From the NCBI GenBank assembly GCA_033977485.1, contig CM066994.1, forward strand, positions 48,881,155 through 48,945,154: a DNA stretch of 64,000 bases, read 5' to 3'. The notes beneath the pieces were generated by a model. The model ran no database searches. It saw only the letters and a list, made by a program, of their open reading frames with translations, and was not told the origin of the DNA. Each line of letters begins with the position of its first letter. The stretch's first letter is position 1. The DNA is from Hydrangea macrophylla. Taxonomy: Eukaryota; Streptophyta; Magnoliopsida; Cornales; Hydrangeaceae. Below, piece after piece: positions 46,801 to 57,330 of the stretch. The position numbers and the translations under genes were made by a program.

Positions 46801-48002
46801 TATTGGATTCCGAGTACGTAGAGCACATCATGAAGAAGTAATGTGCGCCCTGTGCGCAAATGAAGTTGGTATGAACCTACTCCCGATGCTTCTTCACAAG
46901 TGCCGTTCCCCATGTATACCCTACTGGTGCCACTTGGAATCTTATGATAATCTACGAACCCCCCTCGATCTCTGGTCAGATGCCTTGTTGCTCCTGTATC
47001 TGCAATCCAATCATGGAGCGAATGAGCGATTAGGACATGAGAACTCACAAAAGTATAGAGAGAGTTGGGTGGGAAAGTTACCTTCTTCGGCTCAGTGCAT
47101 TCACGAGCGAAGTGTCCCAATCCTCCACAGTTGAAGCATTTTGATTTGGAAGCATTTTTCTTGCCAGCGCGCTTACCCCTGCGTTTCTTTGGTTTATCAG
47201 CCTTTGGAGCTAACTTATTAGCCCCACCCTTTTTCTGAGCCCTTTTACTCTTGGCATTGCGCTTGGACCCACTAGCCCCGCGCTCACCTCCACCTATGGA
47301 AGTTCTCGCCATGAGTGCAGTAATGCGGTTCGCCTCTTGGCGCTCCGCCTCCAGCTCCACATGCTTAGATATATCAGCAAAGTTCTTGATACTATCATTA
47401 TGTGTCAAAATTTGCTTCATGTGGACCCAAGTTTCAGGCAGTGACCGAATCACCGCTTGAATCTGTTGTTCATCAGTGAGGATGTTCCCAGCAGCACCAA
47501 GATCTCGAATCATACCAGACATCGTTCTAAGATGTTCAGTCATCGATTGCTTGGGATCTTTCCTATACACCTCGAATTTCAACACCAAGCTCCTGAGCCT
47601 AGTGGTTGATGTCCCACCGAAAGCAAATTTTAGCTGGTCCCATAATTCCTTGGCACTGGAGTATTGGAAATACTCAGCAAGAAGGTCATCATTCATGCTG
47701 CTTAACAATATATTGCGCGTGTGATGATCCTTCTTGATCCATTCATTATAGGTTTCAAGGTCTCGGCGATATTGGGCCATGGGCCCATTTTCTGGCAATT
47801 CGGGTTGGACCATTGACTGAGTTAGATGGGGAAGCAATTCTTCCTCAGTTAACAGGAGGGTTACTCTACGTTGCCATGCGTCATAGTTTTTCCCATTAAA
47901 CTTGTTATCTTTGTTCAAATCAGCGACAATTTGCTTTGAAGCCATTTCTACATTCAAAAACATGCGCAAAGGGTTTTTGACGTTATTATTTGCACATTTC
48001 AA
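43854..48002 (-). CDS. Copia gag-pol polyprotein, intact frame (family B, 1382 codons)
   Basis: Uninterrupted frame; the likely true start is the second Met (MASKQIVADLNKDNKFNGK, about 47945), because that is where the gag homology starts. In order: gag with a basic linker; CCHC knuckle CFNCGGLGHFAREC (about residue 289); protease WIADTGATRHL (about 331); pre-integrase HARLGHIGRDRMTR; integrase with HSDICGP (about 526), TDRGREY (about 590) and NGVAERRNR; reverse transcriptase with MDVKTAFLNGELDEEIYMDQ and YVDDILLAGND (about 1056); RNase H with SDADWASDKDERKSTSGY and SDSTSALAY. The DRGREY segment has Arg where Copia integrases normally have Gly, next to a catalytic Asp. All catalytic acids appear present. 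Possibly still functional. Confidence 0.95.
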   Translation of the reverse strand: MKCANNNVKNPLRMFLNVEMASKQIVADLNKDNKFNGKNYDAWQRRVTLLLTEEELLPHLTQSMVQPELPENGPMAQYRRDLETYNEWIKKDHHTRNILLSSMNDDLLAEYFQYSSAKELWDQLKFAFGGTSTTRLRSLVLKFEVYRKDPKQSMTEHLRTMSGMIRDLGAAGNILTDEQQIQAVIRSLPETWVHMKQILTHNDSIKNFADISKHVELEAERQEANRITALMARTSIGGGERGASGSKRNAKSKRAQKKGGANKLAPKADKPKKRRGKRAGKKNASKSKCFNCGGLGHFARECTEPKKVTFPPNSLYTFVSSHVLIAHSLHDWIADTGATRHLTRDRGGFVDYHKIPSGTSRVYMGNGTCEEASGVGSYQLHLRTGRTLLLHDVLYVLGIQYNLLSVLALLDLGFIFQFGHDKLDIVLDGVIFGHGFLWNNLFKIDLFDSISSTSLVVDSNRNIDSVTWHARLGHIGRDRMTRLAREGLLGPLAKVNLPTCESCLAGEACRKPFGKAKRATQALELIHSDICGPMNVKARHGASYFLTFIDDYTRYGYVYLISRRYEALDCFKRFVAEVENQLKKSLKTFRTDRGREYLSDQFKELCGEKGIRRQLTIPGTPQQNGVAERRNRTLLDMTRSMMAQANLPISFWGDALLTAAYILNRVPSQSVPSTPYELWKGEKPNLEHLRPWGSSGYVHSTSHKHGKLGPRARKHIFIRYSDSSKGYVMYGEHPDGGMTEIESRDVDFIESDFPNIGDAKRDLDLYEMEDVEDVVPSLGEGGEIPHPVIAENGTVIAENGTSLQPSGSTPLDTSGSVPDSGSTPLDIQDSQVAHRRSRRGRVPRRRFDIEEEALMCTVDDDEPASYKEALSSATKSQWMVAMQEELSSMDKNKVWELVDIPPDRKTIGNKWIFKVKRKADGSIDKYKARLVVKGYTQREGIDHGDTFSPVVRFASIRLILAIVAHLDLELFQMDVKTAFLNGELDEEIYMDQPVGFITKGNQRKVCRLKRSIYGLKQSSRQWYLRFHDSITSFGFEMIEEDHCVYIKQSKKSILILSLYVDDILLAGNDMSAIVATKEWLSSQFEIKDMGEANYVLGVKIVRDRSKKLLCLSQETYLKKVLERFHMNNSKPIDTPVDKAFHLTLDHCPKNEEEKEQMSNVPYASAIGSLMYAMLCTRPDICYAVGLVSRYQSNPGPYHWRAVKRILRYIRGTMDLALCYHGGDLKLRGYSDADWASDKDERKSTSGYAFTLGGGAISWCSKKQSCIALSTMEAEYVACSAAVQEAVWLRRFLRRLGSSPYGDEAVLIYSDSTSALAYAKDPKYHGKSKHIDIRHHYIRDMVVQGEVVLRHISTGSMVADPLTKPIARDVFLSHISSMGLRRI

Positions 48003-50071
48003 AAATTTTGTTTTAAAAATCCAATTATAAACGATATTTCCCCTTTTTACAATTTTAAGACCAAAAAACTTGCTATTGCTTATTAATCAAATCTCAAATT
48101 TTGTAAATCAAGGAAAAAACTTTTATAACTGATTTTATAAACAAATATCAATTAGATGGTTCTTAAACCTATCTAAGATCATCCACAATATGTATAAATG
48201 CGCCATACAACAAAAAATGCGCAAGGGCCCCGCGTGGGTCCGAATTGACAATGTAGAGCTCATGCTAAGATAATTCAAGTTTATGATATATAAACAAAGA
48301 AAACCATCCCTTTACAAAGTAGGCTTTTCCAAATACAAAACTCTCGTCCTCACATTACATTTATAGCCCAATAAAAAATAGGGATGCTTTGTTTATAAAC
48401 ATATACAAGAACGACCTTAAACATACATCGTGAGGACACACGCTCTATAAACTGTCAATAATTGTCCATTCATTTAAGCCAGATTAAAAAAAAATGTATT
48501 AATCACACACATCAAGCATTCATTTGGTCTTATTTAAAATGAATGGACTCATCCGTCACTCCACTTAAGGAGGAGGAATTAGAGGTCATAGGGTCAATCA
48601 ATCACAAACAGCAGTAATTAAACGTGACCAACAATGCAATGAGCCTCTAAAAGTTGTAATAATAATAAATTCTCAGCCCCGGATAGCTCCCATAAGCCAA
48701 GGAAGAACTATGAAAAAACCTAGATTTTTCATCAATTATATAAATAATTTTAGGTTTTAAACTTAATATAAAACCAATTCTTTAAGGACCTTTAAATTAC
48801 TAGAAATAATTTAAAGTCCACATGGAAATTTTAAATACCTGAAAAACTTATTTTTCATTATTAATAAAAGTTTCCATAATTTATGGGAGCAAAGATCCAA
48901 TTTTAATCAATTTATTAAATAAAATTGATTTAGTTACAACTATTTAACAACAGTGTGTTAATTCCTTAAAAATACAATATTTTAAGGAGTGAGTCTTATC
49001 CCAACAGTCTCACATGGCCCAAAAGGTGTCCCAACCATATAATATTAATTTAAATAATTAATAAATATATTTGGATATTTTAAGCATTTAAAACAATGCA
49101 AAAAACATGATTTAATGCTTCAAAAATTATCAAAAATATAGGAGATAGGCATGCAACAGTCCCACAACACCCCAGCAGTGTTAAAAACACCACATATTAA
49201 TTCCAAGAATTAATAATATGCATTGGGTATTTTAAGCAATTAAAAAACGCGTACATAAACGCTCTTTTATGCTCTAAAATACCAAAAAGCAATGAAGTAA
49301 TTTCACAAGAAATTATTCTGGGTCCCACTCTGTGCCCACAAGTTAAGAAAAATAAAAAAATATTTTTCTACAATTTTCCAGAATTTATAGCAATTAAAAA
49401 CACTTTAAAACATTTAAAAACATGTTTTTAATTGGCAGAATCTGTTTTAAATACAAAATAAATAAAACCTTTTCTGGAATATTTTTTTAAAAAATATATT
49501 AAAATAATAGAGGGGGAATGGGACCCACACTCGCCGGAAAGGGCAGCCGCCGGTCACCGGAGCCGCCGCACGCGCCGGCGGTGCGCGTGGGGTGGTGGCC
49601 AAATGGGTCATCTTCCTCAAACAAAAAACCCTAAAAACGCAGCTTTTTGCTGCGCGACCCCCCCCGACTTTGCACGCTTATATCTCACTCGTTTGTGATC
49701 CGTTTTCAGCAAACTTTATATGGTTGGAAAGATCTCGTGGAGTACTTGATGTTTGAACCAAAAAACAGACTGATTGCACATCTAAATCATCCAGAAAAGT
49801 GGTTCAAAGTTTGGAAAAAATTTCGGCCAAAATTTTTTCAGAAATTAGGTTTTGAGTTTTCTCCCTCTACGGAGATATTTGGGCCATGAAACTTTATGGG
49901 TAGACTACAAAGACATGTTAGAACATATCCCAATCAAAAATTTCAAAAATTATTAGGGTTTAATCAAAGACCCACTTTGAAATTCGGTTTTGGTGAATAT
50001 TTAAGCAAAAACAAGTTTCAACAATGGCGGATCTGATTTGGGCTCAAGTTTGGGCGAACAAACGTCCTAAT
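48003..50071 (-). other. Untranslated leader of Copia family B
   Basis: About 2 kb of AT-rich sequence between primer site and gag, with no recognisable coding region on the minus strand. It contains a GC-rich patch at about 49530-49600 (CCGCCGGTCACCGGAGCCG type). Confidence 0.6.
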
Positions 50072-50084
50072 GGCTCTGATACCA
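50072..50084 (-). promoter_or_regulatory. Primer-binding site of Copia family B
   Basis: On the minus strand TGGTATCAGAGCC, a perfect 13-base tRNA-iMet complement, one base inside the 5' LTR. Confidence 0.92.
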
Positions 50085-50085
50085 A

Positions 50086-50556
50086 TGTAAAATGCACACA
50101 CACATGCATATAAGACGTGTATAGGTGCGTTTACCTAGCGGAATGGCACGTCGGATCGTTGGAACGGCGTTGTTACGAACCCTTCTCTTGGACCACGAGA
50201 TCACTGCCTCTGTGCACTTCCTTATCACTCGTACAGTCGCCGAGATGCTTCTTGAGCGATCTTCGATGATGCCACGATCTAAGTCCCAAGCTTCTTGGTG
50301 ATTAGCTTAGAGAGAGAAACCGTGAGTTAGAGAGAGAGAGAGACTAACGTGAGGGAGAATAGAGAGGCTGCTGAGATTATATTCTCATCTTGTGTAGGTT
50401 TTGTGTAATGCATATAACAATATATATAGGCATATCAAAAACCTAATGGGCTTGGACCCCCAAAAGCCCGTTCCTTTGGTGTTCAAGCCGAACCTCTTTG
50501 GACCCAGTCCAATAACATGTGGGTGCCCGTATGGCCCGTCCACAATATTTGTTACA
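50086..50556 (-). repeat. 5' LTR of Copia family B (471 bp)
   Basis: On the minus strand TGTAACAAATATTG...TTTTACA. A TATA-box candidate CCTATATATATTG (minus strand, about 50418-50430) lies about 130 bp into the LTR. Confidence 0.94.
50418..50430 (-). promoter_or_regulatory. TATA-box candidate of Copia family B
   Basis: Minus-strand CCTATATATATTG, identical in both LTRs, in a plausible U3 position. Confidence 0.6.
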
Positions 50557-50711
50557 CATATAATAATCTTATCATAATTGCATTGCCCATTTTGATATTT
50601 GATATATTAGAGATGTCAGTGCAGTCAAAACTACTTGTCGGTAGAATTTTGAAGTCAAGCTATTAGTACGATTAGTGAAATGTAATAAGTTTTACTTTTT
50701 GCAACAACAAA

Positions 50712-50783
50712 GGTCCCATGGTCTAGTGGTCAGGACATTGGACTCTGAATCCAGTAACCCGAGTTCAAATCTCGGTGGGACCT
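50712..50783 (+). tRNA. tRNA-Gln (anticodon CUG)
   Basis: A 72-nt cloverleaf: acceptor stem GGTCCCA/TGGGACC with discriminator T, a D arm GTCTAGTGGTCAGGAC (A box), an anticodon arm TGGACTCTGAATCCA with anticodon CTG, and a T arm CGAGTTCAAATCTCG (B box). All stems pair. No intron and no encoded CCA, as expected for a nuclear tRNA gene. An oligo-T terminator follows directly. It lies only 150 bp from the end of the young Copia element, whose other end is 8.5 kb away. It looks functional. Confidence 0.96.
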
Positions 50784-50790
50784 TTTTTTT
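50783..50790 (+). terminator. RNA polymerase III terminator of tRNA-Gln
   Basis: Run of eight T directly at the tRNA 3' end. Confidence 0.85.
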
Positions 50791-50866
50791 GAGTTCTTTT
50801 TTGCTGGTACCATATTGCATATTGTGTGTATTTTATAGGCACAGGCATATAGAAAGAAAAGGGCTT

Positions 50867-51138
50867 AACTATTATTTACACCTTCTAGTTTGCTCTTTGT
50901 GTCAATTTGGTCCCTATAGTTTAGAAAATGTTATTTTAGACCCTGTAATTTTATAAGTGTGTCATTTTAGTCCCTTAAACACTTTTTGTGACAACCTTTT
51001 TACTTTCAAAAACAAAATTATTCGTCACTAAAGGGCTAAATACGTATGAAACTACAGGGACTAAAGTGACACATTCTAAATTACAGGGACCAAACTGATA
51101 CATGTGACAAACTACAAAGATGTAAAATGTATTTAAAC
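50867..51138. mobile_element. Foldback MITE with TTTGGTCCCT inverted repeats
   Basis: The left half (CAATTTGGTCCCTATAGTTT, then GTCATTTTAGTCCCT) is mirrored by the right half (AGGGACTAAAGTGACAC, then ACAGGGACCAAACTGATAC). The inverted match extends outwards through GTTTG...TTTGTG, about 110 bp per arm, imperfect. Target duplication not resolved; the MULE class is a guess. Confidence 0.7.
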
Positions 51139-51443
51139 CAAAAAAAAAAAATATACTATAAGTGCACCTAAATATATGAGTGGATTGTACAATTTTGATC
51201 ACTCTTTTCGCTTTCTACTAGTACTAGAGGGTGAGGCATACAAGTTGGGTGTGCAATGCATCAATGAAAAATATTGTGATAATTGGTTGAAGAATATATA
51301 AGGTTGACAGTAACAAAAAAATTTACTCAATTTACAATTACACAATAAAAAAAAACCACAAAAATTATAACCCACAATACATAAATGTTTGAAATTTACA
51401 TAAATGTGTGTGTATAACTTATTCAGAATTTCCAAAAGCCGAA

Positions 51444-51525
51444 TTAACCCAAGAGTAGCCTTCCTCCTATCTTTTGCATGATTTTGGCAGTGGTATGCTC
51501 GGCCTTCTCGGCACTGTATCTCACA
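51444..51525 (-). other. Possible terminal exon of an unidentified gene
   Basis: On the minus strand an acceptor-like 'ataatag' is followed by an open frame SVRYSAEKAEHTTAKIMQKI, then GGRLLLG and a stop. It is protein-like but I do not recognise it and no upstream exon was found. It could be chance. Confidence 0.2.
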
Positions 51526-51649
51526 CTATTATGGGAACCGAAAAATGAAGATGCAATGAAGTGAAACCATATTTTGTGAGATCCAAATATTGACAGATGC
51601 ATGGTTTGGGAGAGAGAGAGTGGGTTTTAATTAATTATATATATATATA

Positions 51650-52596
51650 TACTATTCTATAAAGCAAAAGAGAGGGGTATCTATTCAGTTTTTAGTATCC
51701 CTCATAACTACAATAAAACCGGTATAGTTTTCATCCTTAAAGAAAAGTGTAAAAGGACTAAATAGTCTTTATACACAACAGTTTTTCTTCCAACCGGTAT
51801 AGTTTTCATCCTTAAAGAAAAGTGTAAAAGGACTAAATAGTCTTTATACACAACAGTTTTTCTTCCAAAAAAAACTATAACTGCTGCATCAGTTTTCTAA
51901 TTGCCTCCTAATTATATTACCGGAGATCAATTCACACATTGTTTTGACCATAAAATAAAATAAAATCACACATGCACTATCACTATAATCCCCCCACCCC
52001 TCTCTCTCTCTCCTCCTCCACTCTCTCTACAGTGGAACAAACCATGGTGTTGGTGTTGTGCTCACAATCTAATTCGAAAAGAGAGAGAAACAAGTGAAAG
52101 CCGCAAGTTCGCCAGGGTTTCTCATCTCTCCACATGATGTGCATGCCTATACATGTGAGTATATGTATAATATTTATACATACGTATATATTATATATAT
52201 ATATATAATTTTCAACATTCTACTTCTTTCGAGTATGTCTTTTTGTTCTTCAATTTGTTAATTTGCAATCTGTTGAGTAATGATATCGCTTCCAAATTTG
52301 AATAACAAATTTGATTCCCAAATAGTTTGTTAGTTGTACATAAGTATACCACTGTTAAGACATTTAGGATCCTATGTGTTTGGAAAGTATGGTATCATTT
52401 TCTATTTTATTATATAGAAATTATGGTGTTATTCTCAACTATTTTTTGATTTATATGTGTAGTTGAAAATATCACCCATTTTTCTTCTGTTACAGATTAT
52501 TAAATTTTTTTTTTCACACCACAGTTTGATTAGGTTCGGCAAATCATCACAAGGACAATTGCGTCACACACACAACGCGTGTGCCTCCGCCGCTAG
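51650..52596 (+). mobile_element. Probable non-autonomous Helitron (~950 bp)
   Basis: The right end reads CCGCCGCTAG|T, preceded about 10 bp earlier by a short hairpin (CACACAACGCGTGTG, about 52568-52582), the standard Helitron 3' terminus. The left end ACTATTCTATAAAGCAAAAG resembles plant Helitron 5' ends, though the exact TC start is blurred by an AT microsatellite. No inverted repeats or TSD, as expected. It contains a 75-bp tandem duplication. Confidence 0.6.
51717..51866. repeat. 75-bp perfect tandem duplication
   Basis: The unit starting AACCGGTATAGTTTTCATCC occurs twice in direct succession (51717-51791 and 51792-51866) with no difference seen, which suggests a recent duplication within the Helitron-like element. 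Confidence 0.93.
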
Positions 52597-52795
52597 TATA
52601 TATATAAGTGAAATGAAATCCAAAACCTAAAACCCAAAATTACTAACTGAATGGGAGGTGGTTGTATTGATTGGAAAAGTTGGTTACTTTTCGAATTTTA
52701 CTTTTCGGTTATTAGATTTTGTGTGGGAAATGTTTAATGACACTTTACTACTCTTAAATTAATTTTGGTGGAATAGAATTATATTGGTTTTTATG

Positions 52796-53881
52796 TGTTT
52801 GCACCACAAAATAAATTCTATGGTATGGGCTCACAAAGCATATGGTCATAAGAGGAGAACATGCCACGTGCTTATTTTTGTAGTTGGCCAGGATGATAGG
52901 TTTGAACTTAGGATGATGACGGTTATTCACTGGAATAAGTCAGAATGATGGTAAATAACCGCCAAGGGGCCATGTTTGCCACACGTGCATACAAAATCTA
53001 CAACATATGTTAAAACAATTATAAAGAAGTAGAAAAACTGCTATTTAGTGGAGAATGGTGGTTACAAGGTAGTGGATAATGGAAGTTACAAAGTAGTGGA
53101 GTTATATTAACACATGACCATTATTTAAATGGCTCAGTGGAAAATAACCACCCATGAACTACCACATCATGGGGTAGTTATTTAAGATCATGGGATAGTT
53201 ATTTAAGAGGTTATCATCTCAAAATTACCACATAATGTTCATCAACTACGTCATCAACCTTAAATGACGTGATCAACCTGAAATGAAGTGGCAATTATGC
53301 AGTGATCATCTTGAAATGCAGTGATCAGTCTGAAATGCAGTGGTGGTTATGCAGTTAATTAAATTCAACATGTTCCCTACAAATACAAGAGAGGAACGAA
53401 GACGAGGGCCATCATCAGCAATCAAACTACATGCTCTAAGCATTTTATCTTTTATCTTTTATTTCCTTTTCCCATTTTAGGAGTAGAATGTAATGTAGTT
53501 CTTCCATATTCGTAAGAGAAGGCGCGTTATCCCCTTCTTCTTCATGCTGTAATTTGGAGGCGAGCTTTGCCACTCCAAACTGTAAGAAGACGTGTGTTCC
53601 CCTTCTTGTTTCTATAATTGGAAGCGTGATTACTACTCCAATCTCTTGTAACCATTCTTGTACTAAATGAAAATATTGTCTTTTGGGAATTTACTTATTT
53701 GGTGAGATTTTTGTTATATTTTTAAGTCTTTGATTCTGCAAAGCACCAAGAATCCAAAGGAAAGTATTGTTCCTCCACTTTCTAAATTGCCTGAACAAGT
53801 TATCCATACTTAGAGGACATTTGTTGGCAAACAAAACGTTTTCTTGGCACGCTCGCGAATAAGAACATTTTCTACCACACA
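52796..53881 (+). repeat. 5' LTR of the gag-only gypsy element (1086 bp)
   Basis: Starts TGTTTGCACCACAAAATAA and ends TACCACACA. Shares long blocks with 56252-57314, with several small indels, so it is older than Copia family B. Confidence 0.8.
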
Positions 53882-54602
53882 ATTTTTGGCACACTCGGTG
53901 GGACCGGAAGGCAAAAATTTCACTCACATTCAAAAGATATGATGAAAACTCGACGTCAATCGAAGGAAAAAGAAGTAATTAGCCTCAAGGCCAATGAAAA
54001 TTTAAAGGTAATTAAAGGGTCCAATGAATATTTTTGAAGCGGTTACAATTTCAAGAACATTGAAGGAAGCCACAATGTGGAAGATTTTCAGCCAATAAAG
54101 ATGGTTGAAAGTGACAATAATCCAGATCCCCAAGTTCTTAAGGATCATATGTCTGCGATGCATTATAATGTTGATAGTGCTTTGCATGATTGGTTGCAAG
54201 CCAATTCTCAACATGAAACTACAGTCATGAGTCCTATTACAGATTTGATGCAGAAGATTGGTGATCAAATCACAAAGAACATTGATCCAAATGGAGTTCA
54301 TGATTGAAAAATTTGGTCTGCTATCTTCAATGAAGTCTAATGCACAAAAAGAAATGACACTAGATAAAGAAACTCGATAAATGAATTATGGCCAAGTAAA
54401 AATTCCTAGAAGGCCACAAGTTCAAGAAAAGATACCAATTTGTATGAATGTGCCCAATACACCAATTTGTGGCACTTATAATCCGGTTGCCAATTCAAGT
54501 CGTCAACCTAGTCTCGCAAGGGGACATGTCAATTTGGTTGCTGATCAACCTAGTGTTACTTGGTGGGAAGTTAGTTCGACTACTAATCAGTCTTCTTACG
54601 TT

Positions 54603-54998
54603 GGTGGCCAGTCTGGATTTGCTAGGGATCAGCCTACTTGCGTTGGTGGTTAGTCTAATTTTGCTGGGGATCAGCCTATTTACGTTGGTGGCCACTCTAA
54701 TTTTGCTGGAGATCAGCCTGCTTACGCTGGTGGTTAGTCTGGTTTTGCTGGGGGATCAACCTACTTGCGTTGGTGGTCAGTCTGATTTTGCTGGGGATCA
54801 GCCTGCTTACACTGGTGGTCAGTCTGGTTTTGCTGGGGATCAGCATACGCACGTTGGTGGTCAGTCTGATTTTGCTGGAGATCAGTCTGCTTACGCTGGT
54901 GGTCAGTCTGCTTTTGCTGGGGATCAGCCTACTTACGTTGGTGTTCAGTCTGGATTTGCTGGAGATTAGCTGGTTTCATTGGTGGTCAGTCTGGTTTT
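54603..54998 (+). repeat. 42-bp tandem repeat in gag (14-residue unit)
   Basis: About nine units, GGTGGTCAGTCTGATTTTGC plus 22 more bases, encoding G-G-Q-S-x-F-A-G-D-Q-P-x-Y-x. Two units carry TAG where the others have CAG, and two have one-base indels, so the original frame is now broken. The array implies a low-complexity, glycine- and glutamine-rich gag segment. Confidence 0.92.
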
Positions 54999-55014
54999 GT
55001 TGACTATCAACTTG

Positions 55015-55160
55015 ATTCTCAGGCTGGGGGGCAACATTATCAACCTGGTTCTCAGCCTGGGGGGAAACGCTATCAATCTGGTTCTCAGCCTAGGGGGCAA
55101 CCTTATCAACCTGGTTCTTAATTAGCCTGGGGGGCAGTTCTATTAACCTGGATTCATCGC
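55015..55160 (+). repeat. 33-bp tandem repeat in gag (11-residue unit)
   Basis: About four units of TCTCAGCCTGGGGGGCAAC plus 14 bases, encoding S-Q-P-G-G-Q-x-Y-Q-P-G. It directly follows the 42-bp array. Confidence 0.88.
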
Positions 55161-56251
55161 TAGAGGTCAAAGAAATCAATCTAGATTTTTTTTTGGTGGG
55201 GGACTAGGTTATCAACCTGCTGGTAATGAGGTACGCTACTTATTTCATCCTAATATCCAGCCGAGTCCACGGTTAGGTCTAAATAAGGATGAAATAGTTG
55301 AAGTAGTAAGAGAACAATTGTAAAATAAAATAAGAGAATAATTACAAATTTGGGGCAACTTTTAAAGCTTCACCAAGACCACATTATCAAAAACCTTATC
55401 TTGATTAATTGATCGAATATTTGAGCTTCCGCCAAGTTTTAAAATTCTGGATTTCACTTTGTTTTCTGGAATTGATAAACAAACAACACTTGAACATATG
55501 GCTAGGTTTACTGCTCAATGTGGTGAAGTTTCAAATAATGACATGTTAAAATTAAGAATGTTCTCTAGTTCTCTTAATTGCCTGCATTTACTTGGTATGT
55601 GAACCTGCCAGTTGATTCTGTCCAAACATGGCATGGTATGGAAAGAATAATTCATGCTCAATGTTATCAAACTGAACCAGAAATTACAATTGCTGATCTT
55701 AATGTGAAGCAAAAATCTGGTAAAAGTATTGAAACATTTATTGCCAAGTTTAGGTGCGTAAGGAACATGTGTAAGATAAGACTTTTAGAGGCTGAATATG
55801 TTCATTTGGCTATTGAGAACCTCAAACCTATGTTAATGATGCATTTTATAGGTTAACAGTTTACAGATTAATGCCATCTCGTAGAAGTTATGTCTAGATA
55901 TGAAAAAGTGGTTGATGAAGAAAATCAAAATACTACTTCTGCAAAAGGGGCATATTTCATGGGTCAAAATAAGGACGATCACAAATCAGACACAGAAGAA
56001 GAAGTTCAAAGTGATCACGATGAGGATGAAGGAATTCAGATTAACATTGATATTGGATTTGTCAACTAGAAGGCATTTGCGTGCTTGGCTTTGCGCACTG
56101 CAATATGGAGAGCTAGAGTGTCTTTCGAAAATGGCAGTTTTAATGCTTATTTTAGGAGATTTACTTCAAATCAAACTATTTATGGATTTGATTAGCAACA
56201 TCCCTTAACTTCAATCATTGGATTATGAACTTAAGAGATGTTGGGGGGCAT

Positions 56252-57314
56252 TGTTTACACCACAAAATAATTCCATGGTATAGGCTCACAAAGGATATGG
56301 TCATAAAAGGAGAACGTGCCACGTGGTTATTTTTGTAGTTGGCCAGGATGATGGGTTTAAACTCAGGATGATGACGGTTATTCACTTGAATAAGTCAGGA
56401 TGATGGTAAATAACCGCTAAGGAGCCATGTTTGCTATACGTGCAAACAAAATCTACAACATGTGTTAAAATAATTATAAAGAAGTAGAAAAACTGCTATT
56501 TAGTGGAGAATGTCGGTTACAAGGTAGTGGATAATGGAAGTTACAAAGTATTGGAGTTATATTAACACATGGCCATTATTTAAATGGCTTAGTGGGAAAT
56601 AACCACCCATGAACTACCACATCATGGGGTAGTTATTTAAGAGGTTATTATATCTAAATTACCACATAATGTTCATCAACCATGTCATCAACCTTAAATG
56701 ACGTGATCAACCTGAAATGAAGTGGCAGTTATGCAGTGGTCAGCCTTAAATGTAGTGATCAGTCTGAAATGCAGTGGCGGTTATGCAGTTAATTAAATTC
56801 AACACCTATAAATACAAGAGAGGAATGAAGACGAGGGCCATCATCAACGATCAAACAAATTACATGCTCTAAGCATTTTATCTTTTATCTTTTATTTCCT
56901 TTTCCCATTTTAGGAGTAGAGTTTAATGTAGTTCTTCCATATCCGTAAGAGAAGACGCATTATCCCTTTCTTCTTCGTGTTGTAATTTGGAGGCGAGCTT
57001 TGCCACTCCAAATTGTAAGAAGACGTGTGTTCCCTTTCTTGTTTCTATAATTGGAGGCGTGATTACCACTCCAATCTCTTGTAACCATTCTTGTGCTTAA
57101 TGAAAAATATTGTCTTATGGGCATTTACTTGTTTGGTGAGATTTCTGTTACATTTTTAAGTCTTTGATTCTGTAAAAGCACGATGAATCCAGAGGAAAGT
57201 ATTGTTCCTCTACTTTCTAAATCACCTGATCAATTTATCCATACTTAGAGGACGTTTGTTGGCAAACAATACGTTTTCTTGGCACGTCACGCATAAGAAC
57301 ATTTTTTGACATCA
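56252..57314 (+). repeat. 3' LTR of the gag-only gypsy element (1063 bp)
   Basis: Starts TGTTTACACCACAAAATAA. It is followed at about 57321 by TGCACACTTAGTGGAGATC, which resembles the primer-type sequence after the left LTR. It may therefore also serve as the 5' LTR of the downstream remnant. Confidence 0.78.
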
Positions 57315-57330
57315 TCAGTCTGCACACTTA

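Larger units (their letters stand above)
42162..50556 (-). mobile_element. Young, apparently intact Copia retrotransposon (family B)
   Basis: 8395 bp with a perfect 5-bp target duplication CATAT (42157-42161 and 50557-50561). On the minus strand: 5' LTR 50556-50086, perfect primer site, 2-kb leader, uninterrupted polyprotein 48002-43854, 1.2-kb non-coding 3' region, polypurine tract, 3' LTR 42633-42162. By eye the two LTRs differ at about five substitutions and one single-base indel over 471 bp, which implies a recent insertion. Confidence 0.95.
54077..56200 (+). pseudogene. Degraded gag of the gypsy element, with tandem-repeat domains
   Basis: N-terminal fragment 54077-54307 (MVESDNNPDPQVLKDHMSAM); then two repeat arrays (54603-54998 and 55015-55160); then the gag capsid-like domain in pieces: LFSGIDKQTTLEHMARFTAQ (about 55460-55515) and, after a frame change, WYVNLPVDSVQTWHGMERII with TIADLNVKQKSGKSIETFIA (55590-55760). 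Stops and frameshifts are frequent. I name the family by the capsid pattern; the exact lineage is open. Confidence 0.8.
52796..57314 (+). mobile_element. Ty3/gypsy-related element with gag only (non-autonomous or deleted)
   Basis: Two matching LTRs (52796-53881 and 56252-57314) enclose 2.4 kb holding degraded gag and no protease, RT or integrase. A polypurine-like GATGTTGGGGGGCA precedes the right LTR, and a TTGGCACACTCGGTGGGACC primer-type sequence follows the left one; I could not assign its tRNA. The two flanks do not show a matching 5-bp duplication. The gag type is that of large non-chromovirus gypsy elements. Confidence 0.78.

Noticed and set aside
44776..47724. Several plus-strand ORFs opposite the Copia family B polyprotein
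   Set aside because: Antisense shadows of a fully recognised minus-strand coding region.
54448..55003. Long Leu/Ile-rich ORFs over the gag repeat region, resembling membrane repeats
   Set aside because: They are alternate frames of the 42-bp tandem repeat. The Gly/Gln frame joins flanking gag sequence and is the better reading.
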